Under the pieces are notes generated by a model. That model did no database searches. It was not told the origin of the DNA and saw only the letters and a list, made by a program, of their open reading frames with translations. A program made the position numbers and the translations under genes. Shown here in pieces: positions 49,351-58,425 of a stretch of DNA of 64,000 nucleotides. Within the stretch, counting starts at the first letter, position 1, and each line of letters starts with the position of its first letter. The DNA comes from Candidatus Scybalocola faecigallinarum (GTDB lineage Bacteria > Bacillota > Clostridia > Lachnospirales > Lachnospiraceae). Location: assembly GCA_018711005.1 (NCBI GenBank), contig DVIT01000059.1:1-64000 (forward strand), given 5' to 3'.

Positions 49351-49356
49351 GGGTTA

Positions 49357-49635
49357 TTATTCTTCTTCGTTTGCCTTTTCTACCTGAACAATGGCAGATT
49401 TCTGCATTGGAATACGGCAGTTTTTATTGCTGCCAAATTCTACGATAACAACTTCATCGGTAATATCAATGACAACACCGTAAAAACCGCTGGTAGTCAG
49501 GATACTGTCACCAACCTCCAGAGCTGCGATCATTGCATCCATTTTCTTCTGCTGCTTTTTCTGCGGGCGGATGGAAATAAAGTATAAAAATACTGCAAAA
49601 ATCACAATATAAACGACAATGATTGCCCATTCCAT
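49357..49635 (-). CDS. yajC: Preprotein translocase subunit YajC
   Basis: A 92-residue membrane protein: one N-terminal transmembrane helix (WAIIVVYIVIFAVFLYFISI) followed by RPQKKQQKKMDAMIAALEVG and DSILTTSGFYGVVIDITDEV, the standard YajC pattern. It associates with SecDF in the Sec pathway. It lies 15 nt after tgt on the same strand; the tgt-yajC pairing is conserved in many bacteria. Confidence 0.95.
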   Translation of the reverse strand: MEWAIIVVYIVIFAVFLYFISIRPQKKQQKKMDAMIAALEVGDSILTTSGFYGVVIDITDEVVIVEFGSNKNCRIPMQKSAIVQVEKANEEE

Positions 49636-49650
49636 TATAACATGACCTCC

Positions 49651-50787
49651 TTATTTATTATCATTTATCAAAAAGCCTTCTAATTTTGCTTTTTTGAATT
49701 GACTATACCGGTGTTCTTCAATGGCCTGACGGATCTCCTCCATGAGATGATTATAAAAATACAGGTTATGAAGTACACACAAACGCATTCCAAGCATTTC
49801 TTTCGCTTTAAGCAGGTGGCGAATATATGCCCTGCTGTAATTGCGGCATGCAGGACACTGACACCCTTCTTCAATGGGTCTGCTATCCAGCTCGTACCTG
49901 GCATTAAACAGATTCAGTTTGCCCTGATTGGTATACACATGACCATGACGGCCATTGCGCGACGGATACACACAGTCAAAAAAGTCGATGCCCCGATCCA
50001 CACCTTCCAAAATATTTGCCGGTGTTCCAACGCCCATAAGATAAGTAGGCTTATCCTGAGGAAGATAGGGCACAACCTCATCTAAAATATGATACATCTG
50101 CTCATGAGTCTCTCCCACAGCCAAACCGCCGACAGCATACCCATCCAGCTCCATCTCTGCAATTGCTTTAGCATGGTCAACACGGATATCTTCATAGGTT
50201 CCGCCCTGATTAATACCAAATAAAAGCTGATTGGGATTAATAGTATCCTCCAGGCTGTTCAGCCGCTGCATCTCATCCTTGCATCGCTTCAGCCACCGGG
50301 TCGTGCGGTTTACTGAATTGACCATATAATTCCTATCTGCGGGATAAGGGGCACACTCATCAAAAGCCATGGCAATGGTAGACGCCAGATTTGACTGGAT
50401 CTGCATACTCTCCTCAGGCCCCATAAAAATCTTGCGCCCGTCAATATGGGAATTAAAGTACACGCCTTCTTCTTTGATCTTTCTAAGGCCAGTAAGAGAA
50501 AACACCTGAAATCCGCCGGAATCTGTAAGAATGGGTCTGTCCCAGTTCATAAAACGGTGAAGGCCTCCCAGCTTTTTGATCACCTGATCTCCTGGTCTTA
50601 CGTGAAGATGGTAGGTATTTGACAATTCCACCTGAGTTCCGATCTCATGAAGATCCATGGTAGAAACAGCGCCCTTAATAGCTCCTACAGTTCCTACGTT
50701 CATAAATACCGGTGTCTGGATAGTCCCATGTACCGTTTGAAGTTCGGCCCGTTTTGCCCGTCCATCTGTAGTAATGATTCGATACAT
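49651..50787 (-). CDS. tgt: Queuine/preQ1 tRNA-guanine transglycosylase
   Basis: A 378-residue enzyme that exchanges G34 for preQ1 in tRNAs with GUN anticodons. The signature DSGGFQVFSL, nucleophile region FDECAPYPA, DGYAVGGLAVGE and the zinc-binding CQCPACRNYSRAYIRHLLKA with later His are all present. It is encoded upstream of yajC in the same operon. Normal length. Confidence 0.96.
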   Translation of the reverse strand: MYRIITTDGRAKRAELQTVHGTIQTPVFMNVGTVGAIKGAVSTMDLHEIGTQVELSNTYHLHVRPGDQVIKKLGGLHRFMNWDRPILTDSGGFQVFSLTGLRKIKEEGVYFNSHIDGRKIFMGPEESMQIQSNLASTIAMAFDECAPYPADRNYMVNSVNRTTRWLKRCKDEMQRLNSLEDTINPNQLLFGINQGGTYEDIRVDHAKAIAEMELDGYAVGGLAVGETHEQMYHILDEVVPYLPQDKPTYLMGVGTPANILEGVDRGIDFFDCVYPSRNGRHGHVYTNQGKLNLFNARYELDSRPIEEGCQCPACRNYSRAYIRHLLKAKEMLGMRLCVLHNLYFYNHLMEEIRQAIEEHRYSQFKKAKLEGFLINDNK

Positions 50788-50911
50788 AAAAACCTCACAT
50801 ATTTTGGGAAATTTTAGCTAACATTATAAGTATACCTGTTTATCTACATTTTATCAACTGAATTTTTAGATTTCTTTTATAATCCCGTCTGCTTGGCAGA
50901 CGTATCGCGAA

Positions 50912-50958
50912 AAAAGCCGGAGCTTTGGCCTTTTATTTATGGCCAATCTCCGGCTTTT
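50912..50958 (-). terminator. Terminator of the Ugp-like operon
   Basis: An 11-bp stem (50912-50922 and 50948-50958) with an inner GGCC stem, followed on the minus strand by TTTTTTCGCG. The other 180 bp of the gap to tgt shows nothing coding. Confidence 0.85.
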
Positions 50959-51015
50959 CCTTTATGTCCGCTGTACCAATACGCTCACCGATTGATGCAG
51001 CCGAGTATTTTCTAT

Positions 51016-52392
51016 TTATTCCTGGCTCTGGATACTTCTGTTCGCGGTTTCAATCTGACGATTTGTGCTGTCAACAGCGCTGGCAATAGCTTCGTCTACG
51101 TCGCCGCCGTTGTAAACCATTTCCTGAGCAGACTGAAGGTCATTTCTTAACTGAGAAAGCTGAGACAGAAGGGGACCTGCTGTTGCTGCTGTTTCTTTAG
51201 CATTAAGAAGCTGATCCGCAGCCACCTTTAACTGAGGTCTTTCTGTATAAATATCTGTCATGGTCTGTGTATCATAAGAATCTGTATTAATTGGGAAATA
51301 ACCGGTATCTCCGGCCCATACAGCCTGTACCTCTGCAGATGTTGCATATTCCAAGAATGCCATAACTCCTGCTTTTACTTCATCAGAAAGTCCATCAGCC
51401 ACACACAATGCTCCGCCGCCGGCATATACCCCCTGAGGTTCAACGCCTTCAGGAACCGGAAGCATGCTTACACCTACTTCAAAAGGAGCGCTGTCTACGA
51501 TCTGTGCCGCATAGGCAGAGGTTGTAATAAACATGGCAATATCGCCCTGGTTAAAACCAGTCATAACGTTATCACTGCTTGTTCCATAGTTAATGAAAGC
51601 ATCTGCATCAATCAACTGCTTCAGCCAGTTAAAGATCTGGGTCATTTCGTCCTGGTAAGCTACCTCTGTGGCTCTTTCAGAACGTCCGTTATCATTATTA
51701 ATAATAAGTCCGCCCATATTGGTAACCATCTGATCCAGAGCATATCCGTAAACCGGCATAGAGAAGGCTTTCATACCATCATTGGCATCTGCGATGGCGG
51801 ATGCGGATTCCAGAATGCCTTCAAAGGTTGACGGCGCTTCGTCGTAGCCTGCTGCTGCCAGAGCGTCTACATTGTAATAAAGCACTGGTGAAGAACAGTT
51901 AAATGGCATAGCATACATTTCTCCGTCTACGGTATAGAAGTTGACAGCCTGGGGAAGGAGCTGATCCGCATTGTAATTATATTCTTCAATAAGATCAGAC
52001 ACTGATGCAATAAGACCGGAATCCAGCATAGCCTGCAGGTTCTGCTCGCCGATCTGTATGATCGCCGGGCTTCCGCTGCCGCCGTTCATATTCAGGAACT
52101 TGGAAATAGATTCATCATAGCTTCCCTGAGCCTCCATAGTTACATGAACTTCGCTCTGGCTGGCATTAAAATCATCAACAACTTTCTGAAGCGCGGTCTG
52201 AGTATTTCCGCTCATAGCATGCCAGAATAATACTTCTGTAGCACCGTTGCTGCTCTCTCCGGCAGATGCTGTTGTTCCTGCCTGAGCTGTATTACCGCCG
52301 GAACATCCGGCTAAAGCGGCAGTTGTCATGGCTGCGGCTGCTAAAACAACAGTACAGCGTTTCACAATTTTCTTACTTTCTCTCTTAAACAT
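51016..52392 (-). CDS. ABC transporter substrate-binding lipoprotein (UgpB-like)
   Basis: A 458-residue extracellular binding protein. The N-terminus is a lipoprotein signal with a lipobox (AAMTTAALAGCSGG) and a Ser/Gly/Ala linker. The body resembles family 1 carbohydrate/glycerol-3-phosphate binding proteins (VLFWHAMSGNTQTALQKVVD, then FNASQSEVHVTMEAQGSYDE; YAMPFNCSSPVLYYNVDALA). A long Gln/Asn-rich helix ends it. It is the last gene of a five-gene operon with a phosphodiesterase at the front, so phosphodiester or glycerol-phosphate type substrates are likely. Confidence 0.88.
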   Translation of the reverse strand: MFKRESKKIVKRCTVVLAAAAMTTAALAGCSGGNTAQAGTTASAGESSNGATEVLFWHAMSGNTQTALQKVVDDFNASQSEVHVTMEAQGSYDESISKFLNMNGGSGSPAIIQIGEQNLQAMLDSGLIASVSDLIEEYNYNADQLLPQAVNFYTVDGEMYAMPFNCSSPVLYYNVDALAAAGYDEAPSTFEGILESASAIADANDGMKAFSMPVYGYALDQMVTNMGGLIINNDNGRSERATEVAYQDEMTQIFNWLKQLIDADAFINYGTSSDNVMTGFNQGDIAMFITTSAYAAQIVDSAPFEVGVSMLPVPEGVEPQGVYAGGGALCVADGLSDEVKAGVMAFLEYATSAEVQAVWAGDTGYFPINTDSYDTQTMTDIYTERPQLKVAADQLLNAKETAATAGPLLSQLSQLRNDLQSAQEMVYNGGDVDEAIASAVDSTNRQIETANRSIQSQE

Positions 52393-52480
52393 TATTTTCC
52401 TCCTTCTTGGCCTGTCCCTCAGGCCATACAGGTATCCCCTTATGGGATTTCCTTATTGAGTGTTTGTTTACTTCTGATAT

Positions 52481-53314
52481 TTATTTGATCGCTCCCTTGG
52501 TCAAGCCTTCCTGAAGACGTTTCTGTCCTGCAAAAATAAGGATCAATGTAGGAATGGATACAATAATGGCACCTGCGCTGATCATGGCGTAATCGCTGCT
52601 GCCGTCTACATTTTTCAACTGGCGCAGACCAATCTGAACGGTACGCACAGACTCATTTGTTGTGGACAATAAAGGCCACATATAAGAATTCCAGCTTACA
52701 AGGAAATTATAAATAGCTAATGTTACAATACTGTTTTTAACCATAGGCACTGTGACTTTACGAAAGAAATAAAAGTCACTGACACCTGCCATCTGACCGG
52801 CCTCCCGAAGTTCCCAGGGAATCTGCTTCAAGTTCTGCCTCAGCAGGAAAATACCGAAGGTAGACGCAAGGCTTGGCAGAATTAATCCGGGAAATGTATC
52901 AATCAGGTTCCAGCTTCGGATGGTCTGGAAATTACTGATAACCAGAACTTCAGACGGAATCATCATCGTTGCCATAAACAGTCCGAATAAAATGCTCTTG
53001 CCTTTAAAGTCGATAAATACAATGGCGTAGGAAGCCAGCAGGGCCAGGATAATCTGGAGTACCGTACATGCCACAGCAACCACCAGCGAATTTAACATGT
53101 ATTTCAGCAGGGGCTGTGTCTGGAAGGCATGAACAAAATTTTCAAAATGCAGAGATGTAGGAATAAACTGTCCATTGGCAATATCCATATTATCAGACAA
53201 GCTTAACGCTACAGAAAATACAATAGGGAAAAAGACTAAAACTGCGCTGATGACCAGCAGTATGTAAATAATGATTTTTTGAGTTCTGCTTTCGATCATT
53301 GATAAGTTACCCAC
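52481..53314 (-). CDS. ABC transporter permease (UgpE-like)
   Basis: A 277-residue permease with six transmembrane helices and the EAA loop LREAGQMAGVSDFYFFRKVTVP. It matches carbohydrate uptake transporter 1 family MalG/UgpE proteins. It overlaps the upstream permease gene by 19 nt. A small GGCCTG hairpin lies in the gap before the binding protein gene, which could raise the level of that protein relative to the permeases. Confidence 0.9.
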   Translation of the reverse strand: MGNLSMIESRTQKIIIYILLVISAVLVFFPIVFSVALSLSDNMDIANGQFIPTSLHFENFVHAFQTQPLLKYMLNSLVVAVACTVLQIILALLASYAIVFIDFKGKSILFGLFMATMMIPSEVLVISNFQTIRSWNLIDTFPGLILPSLASTFGIFLLRQNLKQIPWELREAGQMAGVSDFYFFRKVTVPMVKNSIVTLAIYNFLVSWNSYMWPLLSTTNESVRTVQIGLRQLKNVDGSSDYAMISAGAIIVSIPTLILIFAGQKRLQEGLTKGAIK

Positions 53315-54255
53315 CTTTCTGTCAGCTTCGTCTGAAGCATGGAAATCACAAAAATGATCAGGAAGAGCACAACACCCTGAGCGGTTGCAGACCCGTACTG
53401 ATAGTTGACAAAGGCCTCCTCATACAAACCGTAGACTAAAAGATTGGTACCGTTCATCGGTCCGCCCTGAGTCAGCATATCAATAACACCGAAAGACTGG
53501 AAAGCCCCAATAATGGAAGTTACAAATACAAAGAACAGGGATGGGGAGATCAGAGGGATGGTTACCTTGCGAAGGCGGTAAAAGAAGCCGCCGCCTACGA
53601 TCTCTACACTTTCGTAGTAGGATTTATCAATATTTTTCATACCGCCCATAAGCACCAGATAAGAAAAACCAATATTCATCCATACAGATACAAGGGACAC
53701 AGATACAAGAGCGATCTTGGGATCTGTAAGCCATCCCACATTGCTCCCGCCAAAGGCGTTAATGATCTTATTTAAAAGACCTACCGTAGGATGGAACAAA
53801 AAGTTCCAGAAAACAGAGCCGGCGGCCACGGAAATACCCATGGTAGATGAAAAGATCGTGTTAAAGATTCCGGCTCCCTTAACATTACTGCTGGCTAAAA
53901 CAGCCAGGAACAGGGCAATAATAATCGTCAGCGGAACTGTGATCAGTGTGTAGATAATGGTCTGCCAGAGACTTTGCAGATATACCGGATCCTGAAACAG
54001 ATCAATATAATTTTGAAGTCCTACAAATAATGTTAAAAATCCCCGGTTATCTGAAAGGAAAAAACTTTGGATAATAGTACGGATAAACGGATAGATAACA
54101 AAAATTGCGAATAATGCTATGGAAGGCAGCACATAAAGCATACCGCTGCACCAATTTTTCCGGGCCTGCTTTTTCTCCTCTTTCTTTAACGCTTTAAACA
54201 GGCTGGCCTCCCGGATGCCCGGAAGCTGCTCTCCCTGAGCCAGATTTACGCTCAT
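53296..54255 (-). CDS. ABC transporter permease (UgpA-like)
   Basis: A 319-residue permease of the MalF/UgpA type: a charged cytoplasmic N-terminus, six transmembrane segments, and the EAA-like loop YYESVEIVGGGFFYRLRKVTIP. Partner of the UgpE-like permease encoded with an overlap. Located between the ATPase and second permease genes. Confidence 0.9.
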   Translation of the reverse strand: MSVNLAQGEQLPGIREASLFKALKKEEKKQARKNWCSGMLYVLPSIALFAIFVIYPFIRTIIQSFFLSDNRGFLTLFVGLQNYIDLFQDPVYLQSLWQTIIYTLITVPLTIIIALFLAVLASSNVKGAGIFNTIFSSTMGISVAAGSVFWNFLFHPTVGLLNKIINAFGGSNVGWLTDPKIALVSVSLVSVWMNIGFSYLVLMGGMKNIDKSYYESVEIVGGGFFYRLRKVTIPLISPSLFFVFVTSIIGAFQSFGVIDMLTQGGPMNGTNLLVYGLYEEAFVNYQYGSATAQGVVLFLIIFVISMLQTKLTERWVTYQ

Positions 54256-54275
54256 AATTCTCTTTTTCCTCCTTT

Positions 54276-55400
54276 TTAGGCGGTCATGATCTCACTTACG
54301 TTTTCGGAATCATCCACAGCAGCGGCTCTTAAAAGTACCCCGCTCTGGGCGTCAAAGAAATGAAAACGTTCCGGATCCAGTTCTACATTGATCTTCATAC
54401 CGGGATCAAGGCTCCACTGCCCTGGCCATTTTGCCGTAAACAGGCCTCCGCCAAGATCAAAAACAACCTGGGTTTCATTTCCCATCATTTCTACGTTAAG
54501 CACTTCCACTTCGCAGGAACATTCATTTTTCTTAGCAGCATATTTAATATGCTCCGGACGGATACCTACTTCAAAGGCAGGGAAAGCGGCAGCTTCGCCA
54601 AGAAGCTGAGGATCAGCGGCGATCCTTGCTGCTTTATTCACTACGATCCTGCCGTCAATAAGCGCAGCTGAAGCAATATTCATCTGAGGTGAACCGATAA
54701 AACCAGCAACAAACCGGTTTGCCGGATGATTATATAGCTCCAGAGGAGTTCCAATCTGCTGGATTTTTCCTTCATTTAAAACCATGATCCGATCACCCAT
54801 GGTCATAGCCTCTACCTGGTCATGAGTTACATATACGATGGTCAGGCCAAGGGCTTTCTGGATTCTGCGGATCTCGGTGCGCATCTGGGCTCTTAACTTG
54901 GCATCCAGGTTGGATAATGGCTCGTCCATAAGACAAATAGGCGCATGGCTGCAGATACTTCTTGCCAGGGCAACACGCTGACGCTGGCCACCGGAAAGCT
55001 GTCCCGGCTTACGGTCAAGATATTCTGTCAGGCCGATCATTTCCGCTGTTTCCTTTAACCGCTTTTCCTGATCCGCTTTAGATACTTTCTGCACATCCAG
55101 TCCAAATAAAATATTCTGGCGGACCGTCATATGGGGAAATAAGGCATAGTTCTGAAATACCATGGATATATGCCGGTCTTTTGGACGCATATTGTTGGCA
55201 ATAGCTCCGCCGATCTTTAAAACACCGTCAGTAATGGATTCCAGTCCGGCGATCATACGCAGCAGGGTACTTTTTCCGCAGCCGGAAGGTCCCACCAGGA
55301 TCATAAATTCTCCTTCATTCACTTCCAGGCTGATATTCTCGATCACGTTGGTCTTTTTGTCATAAGATTTTGTCAGGTTGCAAACTTCAATCTGGCTCAC
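54276..55400 (-). CDS. ABC transporter ATP-binding protein (UgpC/MsmX-like)
   Basis: A 374-residue ATPase: Walker A GPSGCGKST, Q-loop VFQNYALFPHM, signature LSGGQRQRVA, Walker B CLMDEPLSNLD, H-loop YVTHDQVEAMTMGD, and a C-terminal OB/TOBE regulatory domain. The start is GTG at 55400 (VSQIEVCNLTKSYD) with AAGGAG 7 nt upstream; a longer frame upstream lacks a site. It powers the two permeases encoded next. Confidence 0.92.
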   Translation of the reverse strand: MSQIEVCNLTKSYDKKTNVIENISLEVNEGEFMILVGPSGCGKSTLLRMIAGLESITDGVLKIGGAIANNMRPKDRHISMVFQNYALFPHMTVRQNILFGLDVQKVSKADQEKRLKETAEMIGLTEYLDRKPGQLSGGQRQRVALARSICSHAPICLMDEPLSNLDAKLRAQMRTEIRRIQKALGLTIVYVTHDQVEAMTMGDRIMVLNEGKIQQIGTPLELYNHPANRFVAGFIGSPQMNIASAALIDGRIVVNKAARIAADPQLLGEAAAFPAFEVGIRPEHIKYAAKKNECSCEVEVLNVEMMGNETQVVFDLGGGLFTAKWPGQWSLDPGMKINVELDPERFHFFDAQSGVLLRAAAVDDSENVSEIMTA

Positions 55401-55432
55401 GGCACTCTCCTTCTTTCTTATTCTTTTCAAAC

Positions 55433-56230
55433 TTACCGGCGGGGATATACGCCGTAAAAATGCATTACATTCATGTCTTCTTCAATATCATCACCATGAT
55501 TTCCATGGCCATTTTCCATTTGATGGATTCCATGATCCGTTGCCCAGCACACAAGGCTGTTATGATCCTTCCAGTTCTCCTTCACAGCATTTGCCAGCCG
55601 GTCAAAGCTTTCAATATGGTGATGCAGGGCTTTCATGGAAGCTTCAGACTCAACGCCGGTAGCATGCATCTGGTCATCGTACTCCTGATTATAAACAGCG
55701 ATCAGATCGTAACGATCTTCTTTGATCAGCTCCAGAGCCTTGTTTGTTACATCTTCATCATAAGGAAGAATGTAATAGTCTACATTTCTTTCCCCAAAAA
55801 TAATAGCCATGCTGGAACCTTCAACTGCAACAATGGCTACTTTTTTTCCTTGTCTTGGCAGTGCGTCAAATAAACTGTCTGTTGTGATCACATGCTTTTC
55901 ATATTTCATGATTCCGTGGACCTGAGGCAGCACCCCAGTATACATAGTTCCAAAGCATACCGGTGTAACCGAGGGCATCACTGTCTTTACAGGGATACCA
56001 AGCTGTACGTTTTTAAGTACAGGGGCAAAATCTTCTGTATATTTCTGAAACAGCCACATGCCAACAGCATCCGGATTATAGATCATTACACGGTCCACCC
56101 CTTCCGGTGCCTGCTGCCGGATCACTTCCTGAACCACTTTTGCAGATTCCTGAGCCATTTTGGGCCGTTCCGCGTTCATGGCATCTGTGATGGATGCGGC
56201 AAATTGAGTCATTGAGATGGTATTATACAT
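55433..56230 (-). CDS. Alkaline phosphatase-superfamily phosphodiesterase-like protein
   Basis: A 265-residue protein related to type I phosphodiesterase/nucleotide pyrophosphatases. Metal-site features include VMPSVTPVCFGTMYTG (Thr nucleophile region), HGIMKYEKHVITTDSLFDAL, YNQEYDDQMHATG, and CWATDHGIHQMENGHGNHGD. No signal peptide is present, so it acts in the cytoplasm, probably on a substrate brought in by the co-encoded Ugp-like transporter. It is the first gene of the operon. The leader to 56290 contains two small hairpins. Confidence 0.75.
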   Translation of the reverse strand: MYNTISMTQFAASITDAMNAERPKMAQESAKVVQEVIRQQAPEGVDRVMIYNPDAVGMWLFQKYTEDFAPVLKNVQLGIPVKTVMPSVTPVCFGTMYTGVLPQVHGIMKYEKHVITTDSLFDALPRQGKKVAIVAVEGSSMAIIFGERNVDYYILPYDEDVTNKALELIKEDRYDLIAVYNQEYDDQMHATGVESEASMKALHHHIESFDRLANAVKENWKDHNSLVCWATDHGIHQMENGHGNHGDDIEEDMNVMHFYGVYPRR

Positions 56231-56414
56231 TGTTCCTCCTTTTCAGCCTGCCTTCAGGCCTTTCAAAATCAGACACCGCTTCCGGTGTCTTTTTGTTCGG
56301 TTTCATGTTTTTTCAAACAAAAACGATTATAAAGGTTATTTGTAAATAAATTATGACGCAACCGTAATTTATTTATCAACTTTAGAAAAAGCAACGTAAT
56401 TTTTTTGTAAAAAA

Positions 56415-56480
56415 GCCCCCGGTTCACATGACTGTTTTGCAATTGGTCTCATTGAAAAACAGCTTCCGCGAACCGGGGGC
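56415..56480 (-). terminator. Terminator of the HPr-like gene
   Basis: Perfect 11-bp GC-rich stem (GCCCCCGGTTC at 56415-56425 with complement at 56470-56480) and an inner CTGTTTT stem, followed on the minus strand by TTTTTTAC. Confidence 0.88.
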
Positions 56481-56525
56481 ATCGTGTAAAACTTCTTGGT
56501 ATTCTATTTCATTCACTGCATAGCT

Positions 56526-56753
56526 TTAATTTACCGCATATCTTTCCAACAATCCGGAAAAGCGCTCATTGTATCCGTCATACTGAACAGTAATGGGATT
56601 TCGGTGGTCAATACTTAAAATCCCCAAAATTGATTTTGCATCGAGAACAACTTTATTGAAGTAAACATCGATGTCAAAATTACAGCCAGTAGCAGCTCTT
56701 ACAAACTCTTTTGCAGCTTCAATATCACCGAGTCTAATAGTCTGTTTGGTCAT
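56526..56753 (-). CDS. HPr-like protein without the active-site histidine (Crh-like)
   Basis: A 75-residue protein starting MTKQTIRLGDIEAAKEFVRA, 8 nt after AGGAGG. The fold matches HPr, with the regulatory serine helix VVLDAKSILGILSID corresponding to Ser46. The phosphoryl-carrying His of the GLHARPA motif is absent (ATGCNFDID occupies the region). It therefore cannot carry phosphate from Enzyme I but may still be phosphorylated on Ser by HPr kinase and act in carbon regulation, as Crh does in Bacillus. Confidence 0.8.
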   Translation of the reverse strand: MTKQTIRLGDIEAAKEFVRAATGCNFDIDVYFNKVVLDAKSILGILSIDHRNPITVQYDGYNERFSGLLERYAVN

Positions 56754-57142
56754 TGCAGACACCTCCTAAAATCTTACAATACGATTGTGACTTACTTCTT
56801 GTGTTCTTGGGTAATTTAACATTTTTTTCCACAATTGTCAAAATTTATATCTACCGTCAAACCTGTGTATTTTATATTTCTTTTGCCCAGTTTTAAAAAT
56901 TATTTTCTTATTTTTTCATACATTATCACTGTGGAATCGTTCTCATTATCATTTTTCCCCGCTTTTCTCCTAAAAATAGGAACCGATCCTCCGGAGGTTT
57001 TTGCAGATTCTCATGAAATAATACCCTTCCCGGTGTCCATCCCCCTTCACTGCCATATAAAAAACCAGAGATTGTGCTTGTCAAATAGATCGGGTTATGG
57101 GAAAATAATACCAGATTTAAAAAGAATGCAGAGGTGATCAAT

Positions 57143-58264
57143 ATGCCAGGTTCTACATACGGCAAATGCTTTAAGATAACAACCTGGGGAGAATCCCACG
57201 GGAAAGCCATCGGCGTGGTCATTGACGGATGTCCGGCAGGATTAACGCTATGTGAGGAGGATATACAGATCTTTTTAGACCGGCGCAAACCCGGTCAAAA
57301 TAAATACAGCACTCCCAGAAAAGAAGCCGATCAGGTGGATATCCTGTCCGGCATTTTTGAAGGGAAAACCACGGGAACGCCCATCTCATGTATTGTCTAC
57401 AACAAAACTGCACGGTCTCAGGATTATTCCCAGATTGCTTCCTACTACCGGCCGGGACATGCCGACTATACATTTGATGCCAAATACGGTTTTCGGGACT
57501 ACCGCGGCGGTGGAAGGACATCCGGGCGCGAAACCATCGGCCGGGTGGCTGCCGGCGCAATTGCATCAAAAATATTAAATGAACTGGGCATCCGTCTGTG
57601 TGCCTATACCCGCGCCATTGGTCCTGTGGAAATCACTCACCTGGATCTTGATGAAATTCCAAAGAATCCCCTTTATATGCCGGATTTCCAGGCGGCAGAA
57701 CAGGCCCAAAAATACCTGGATGAAAAGCTTGCAGAACACAATTCTGCCGGCGGTATTATTGAGTGCTGCATCACAGGGCTTTTCCCCGGGATTGGCGAGC
57801 CGGTCTTTGACAAGCTGGATGCCCGTCTGGCTCAGGCAATACTTTCCATCGGCGCAGTCAAAGGCTTTGAAATCGGTGACGGCTTTCACGCAGCCCGCTT
57901 AAGCGGCAGTGAAAATAATGACAGCTTCTATGCAGACAACGGGCAGATCAAAAAACGTACAAACCATTCCGGAGGCGTTTTAGGCGGACTCAGCGATGGC
58001 TCCCCGATCATTTTCCGGGCTGCAGTTAAACCAACGCCTTCTATTGCAAGGAATCAGCAGACTGTCAGCAAAAATATGGAAAATATCCAGATCAATATTA
58101 AAGGCCGCCATGACCCGGTCATTGTTCCAAGAGCGGTAGTAGTGGTGGAATCTATGGCCGCCCTTACTGTTTTGGATCTTCTTCTGGAAAATATGAGTGC
58201 CAGGATGGATGGGATCAAACGCTATTATCAAAGCTTCAACGAGCTGCCGGAATTTTCCTGCTAA
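57143..58264 (+). CDS. aroC: Chorismate synthase
   Basis: A 373-residue enzyme of the shikimate pathway that converts EPSP to chorismate using reduced FMN. GESHGKAIGVVIDGCPAG, RADYTFDAKYGFRDYRGGGR-type motif with SGRETIGRVAAGAIA, and the C-terminal RHDPVIVPRAVVVVESM are all diagnostic. The start at 57143 is preferred; GAGGTGAT is just upstream. No other shikimate genes are adjacent, so it is a lone gene here. Confidence 0.96.
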   Translation: MPGSTYGKCFKITTWGESHGKAIGVVIDGCPAGLTLCEEDIQIFLDRRKPGQNKYSTPRKEADQVDILSGIFEGKTTGTPISCIVYNKTARSQDYSQIASYYRPGHADYTFDAKYGFRDYRGGGRTSGRETIGRVAAGAIASKILNELGIRLCAYTRAIGPVEITHLDLDEIPKNPLYMPDFQAAEQAQKYLDEKLAEHNSAGGIIECCITGLFPGIGEPVFDKLDARLAQAILSIGAVKGFEIGDGFHAARLSGSENNDSFYADNGQIKKRTNHSGGVLGGLSDGSPIIFRAAVKPTPSIARNQQTVSKNMENIQINIKGRHDPVIVPRAVVVVESMAALTVLDLLLENMSARMDGIKRYYQSFNELPEFSC

Positions 58265-58289
58265 TTTCTGTTCCAATAAAAAACAGTCT

Positions 58290-58351
58290 AAAAAAGATCA
58301 TCCCGTAATATTCCCACTTTAAAAAGGGAATTTCACAGGATGATCTTTTTT
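58290..58351. terminator. Bidirectional terminator
   Basis: Perfect 14-bp stem (58290-58303 and 58338-58351) with A and T runs and an inner ATTCCC/GGGAAT hairpin, between convergent aroC and the lactonase gene. Confidence 0.88.
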
Positions 58352-58425
58352 CGGGATCAGGAGCAGAAATTCTGTCCCAATCATTTCATATCCGTTTAAC
58401 CACTCAGCCTTTAAGGCTGCTGTGT

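Noticed and set aside
56271-56295. Plus-strand terminator-like hairpin GACACCG with T-run
   Set aside because: No plus-strand gene precedes it; it lies in the leader of the minus-strand phosphodiesterase operon, so it is probably a 5' leader hairpin.
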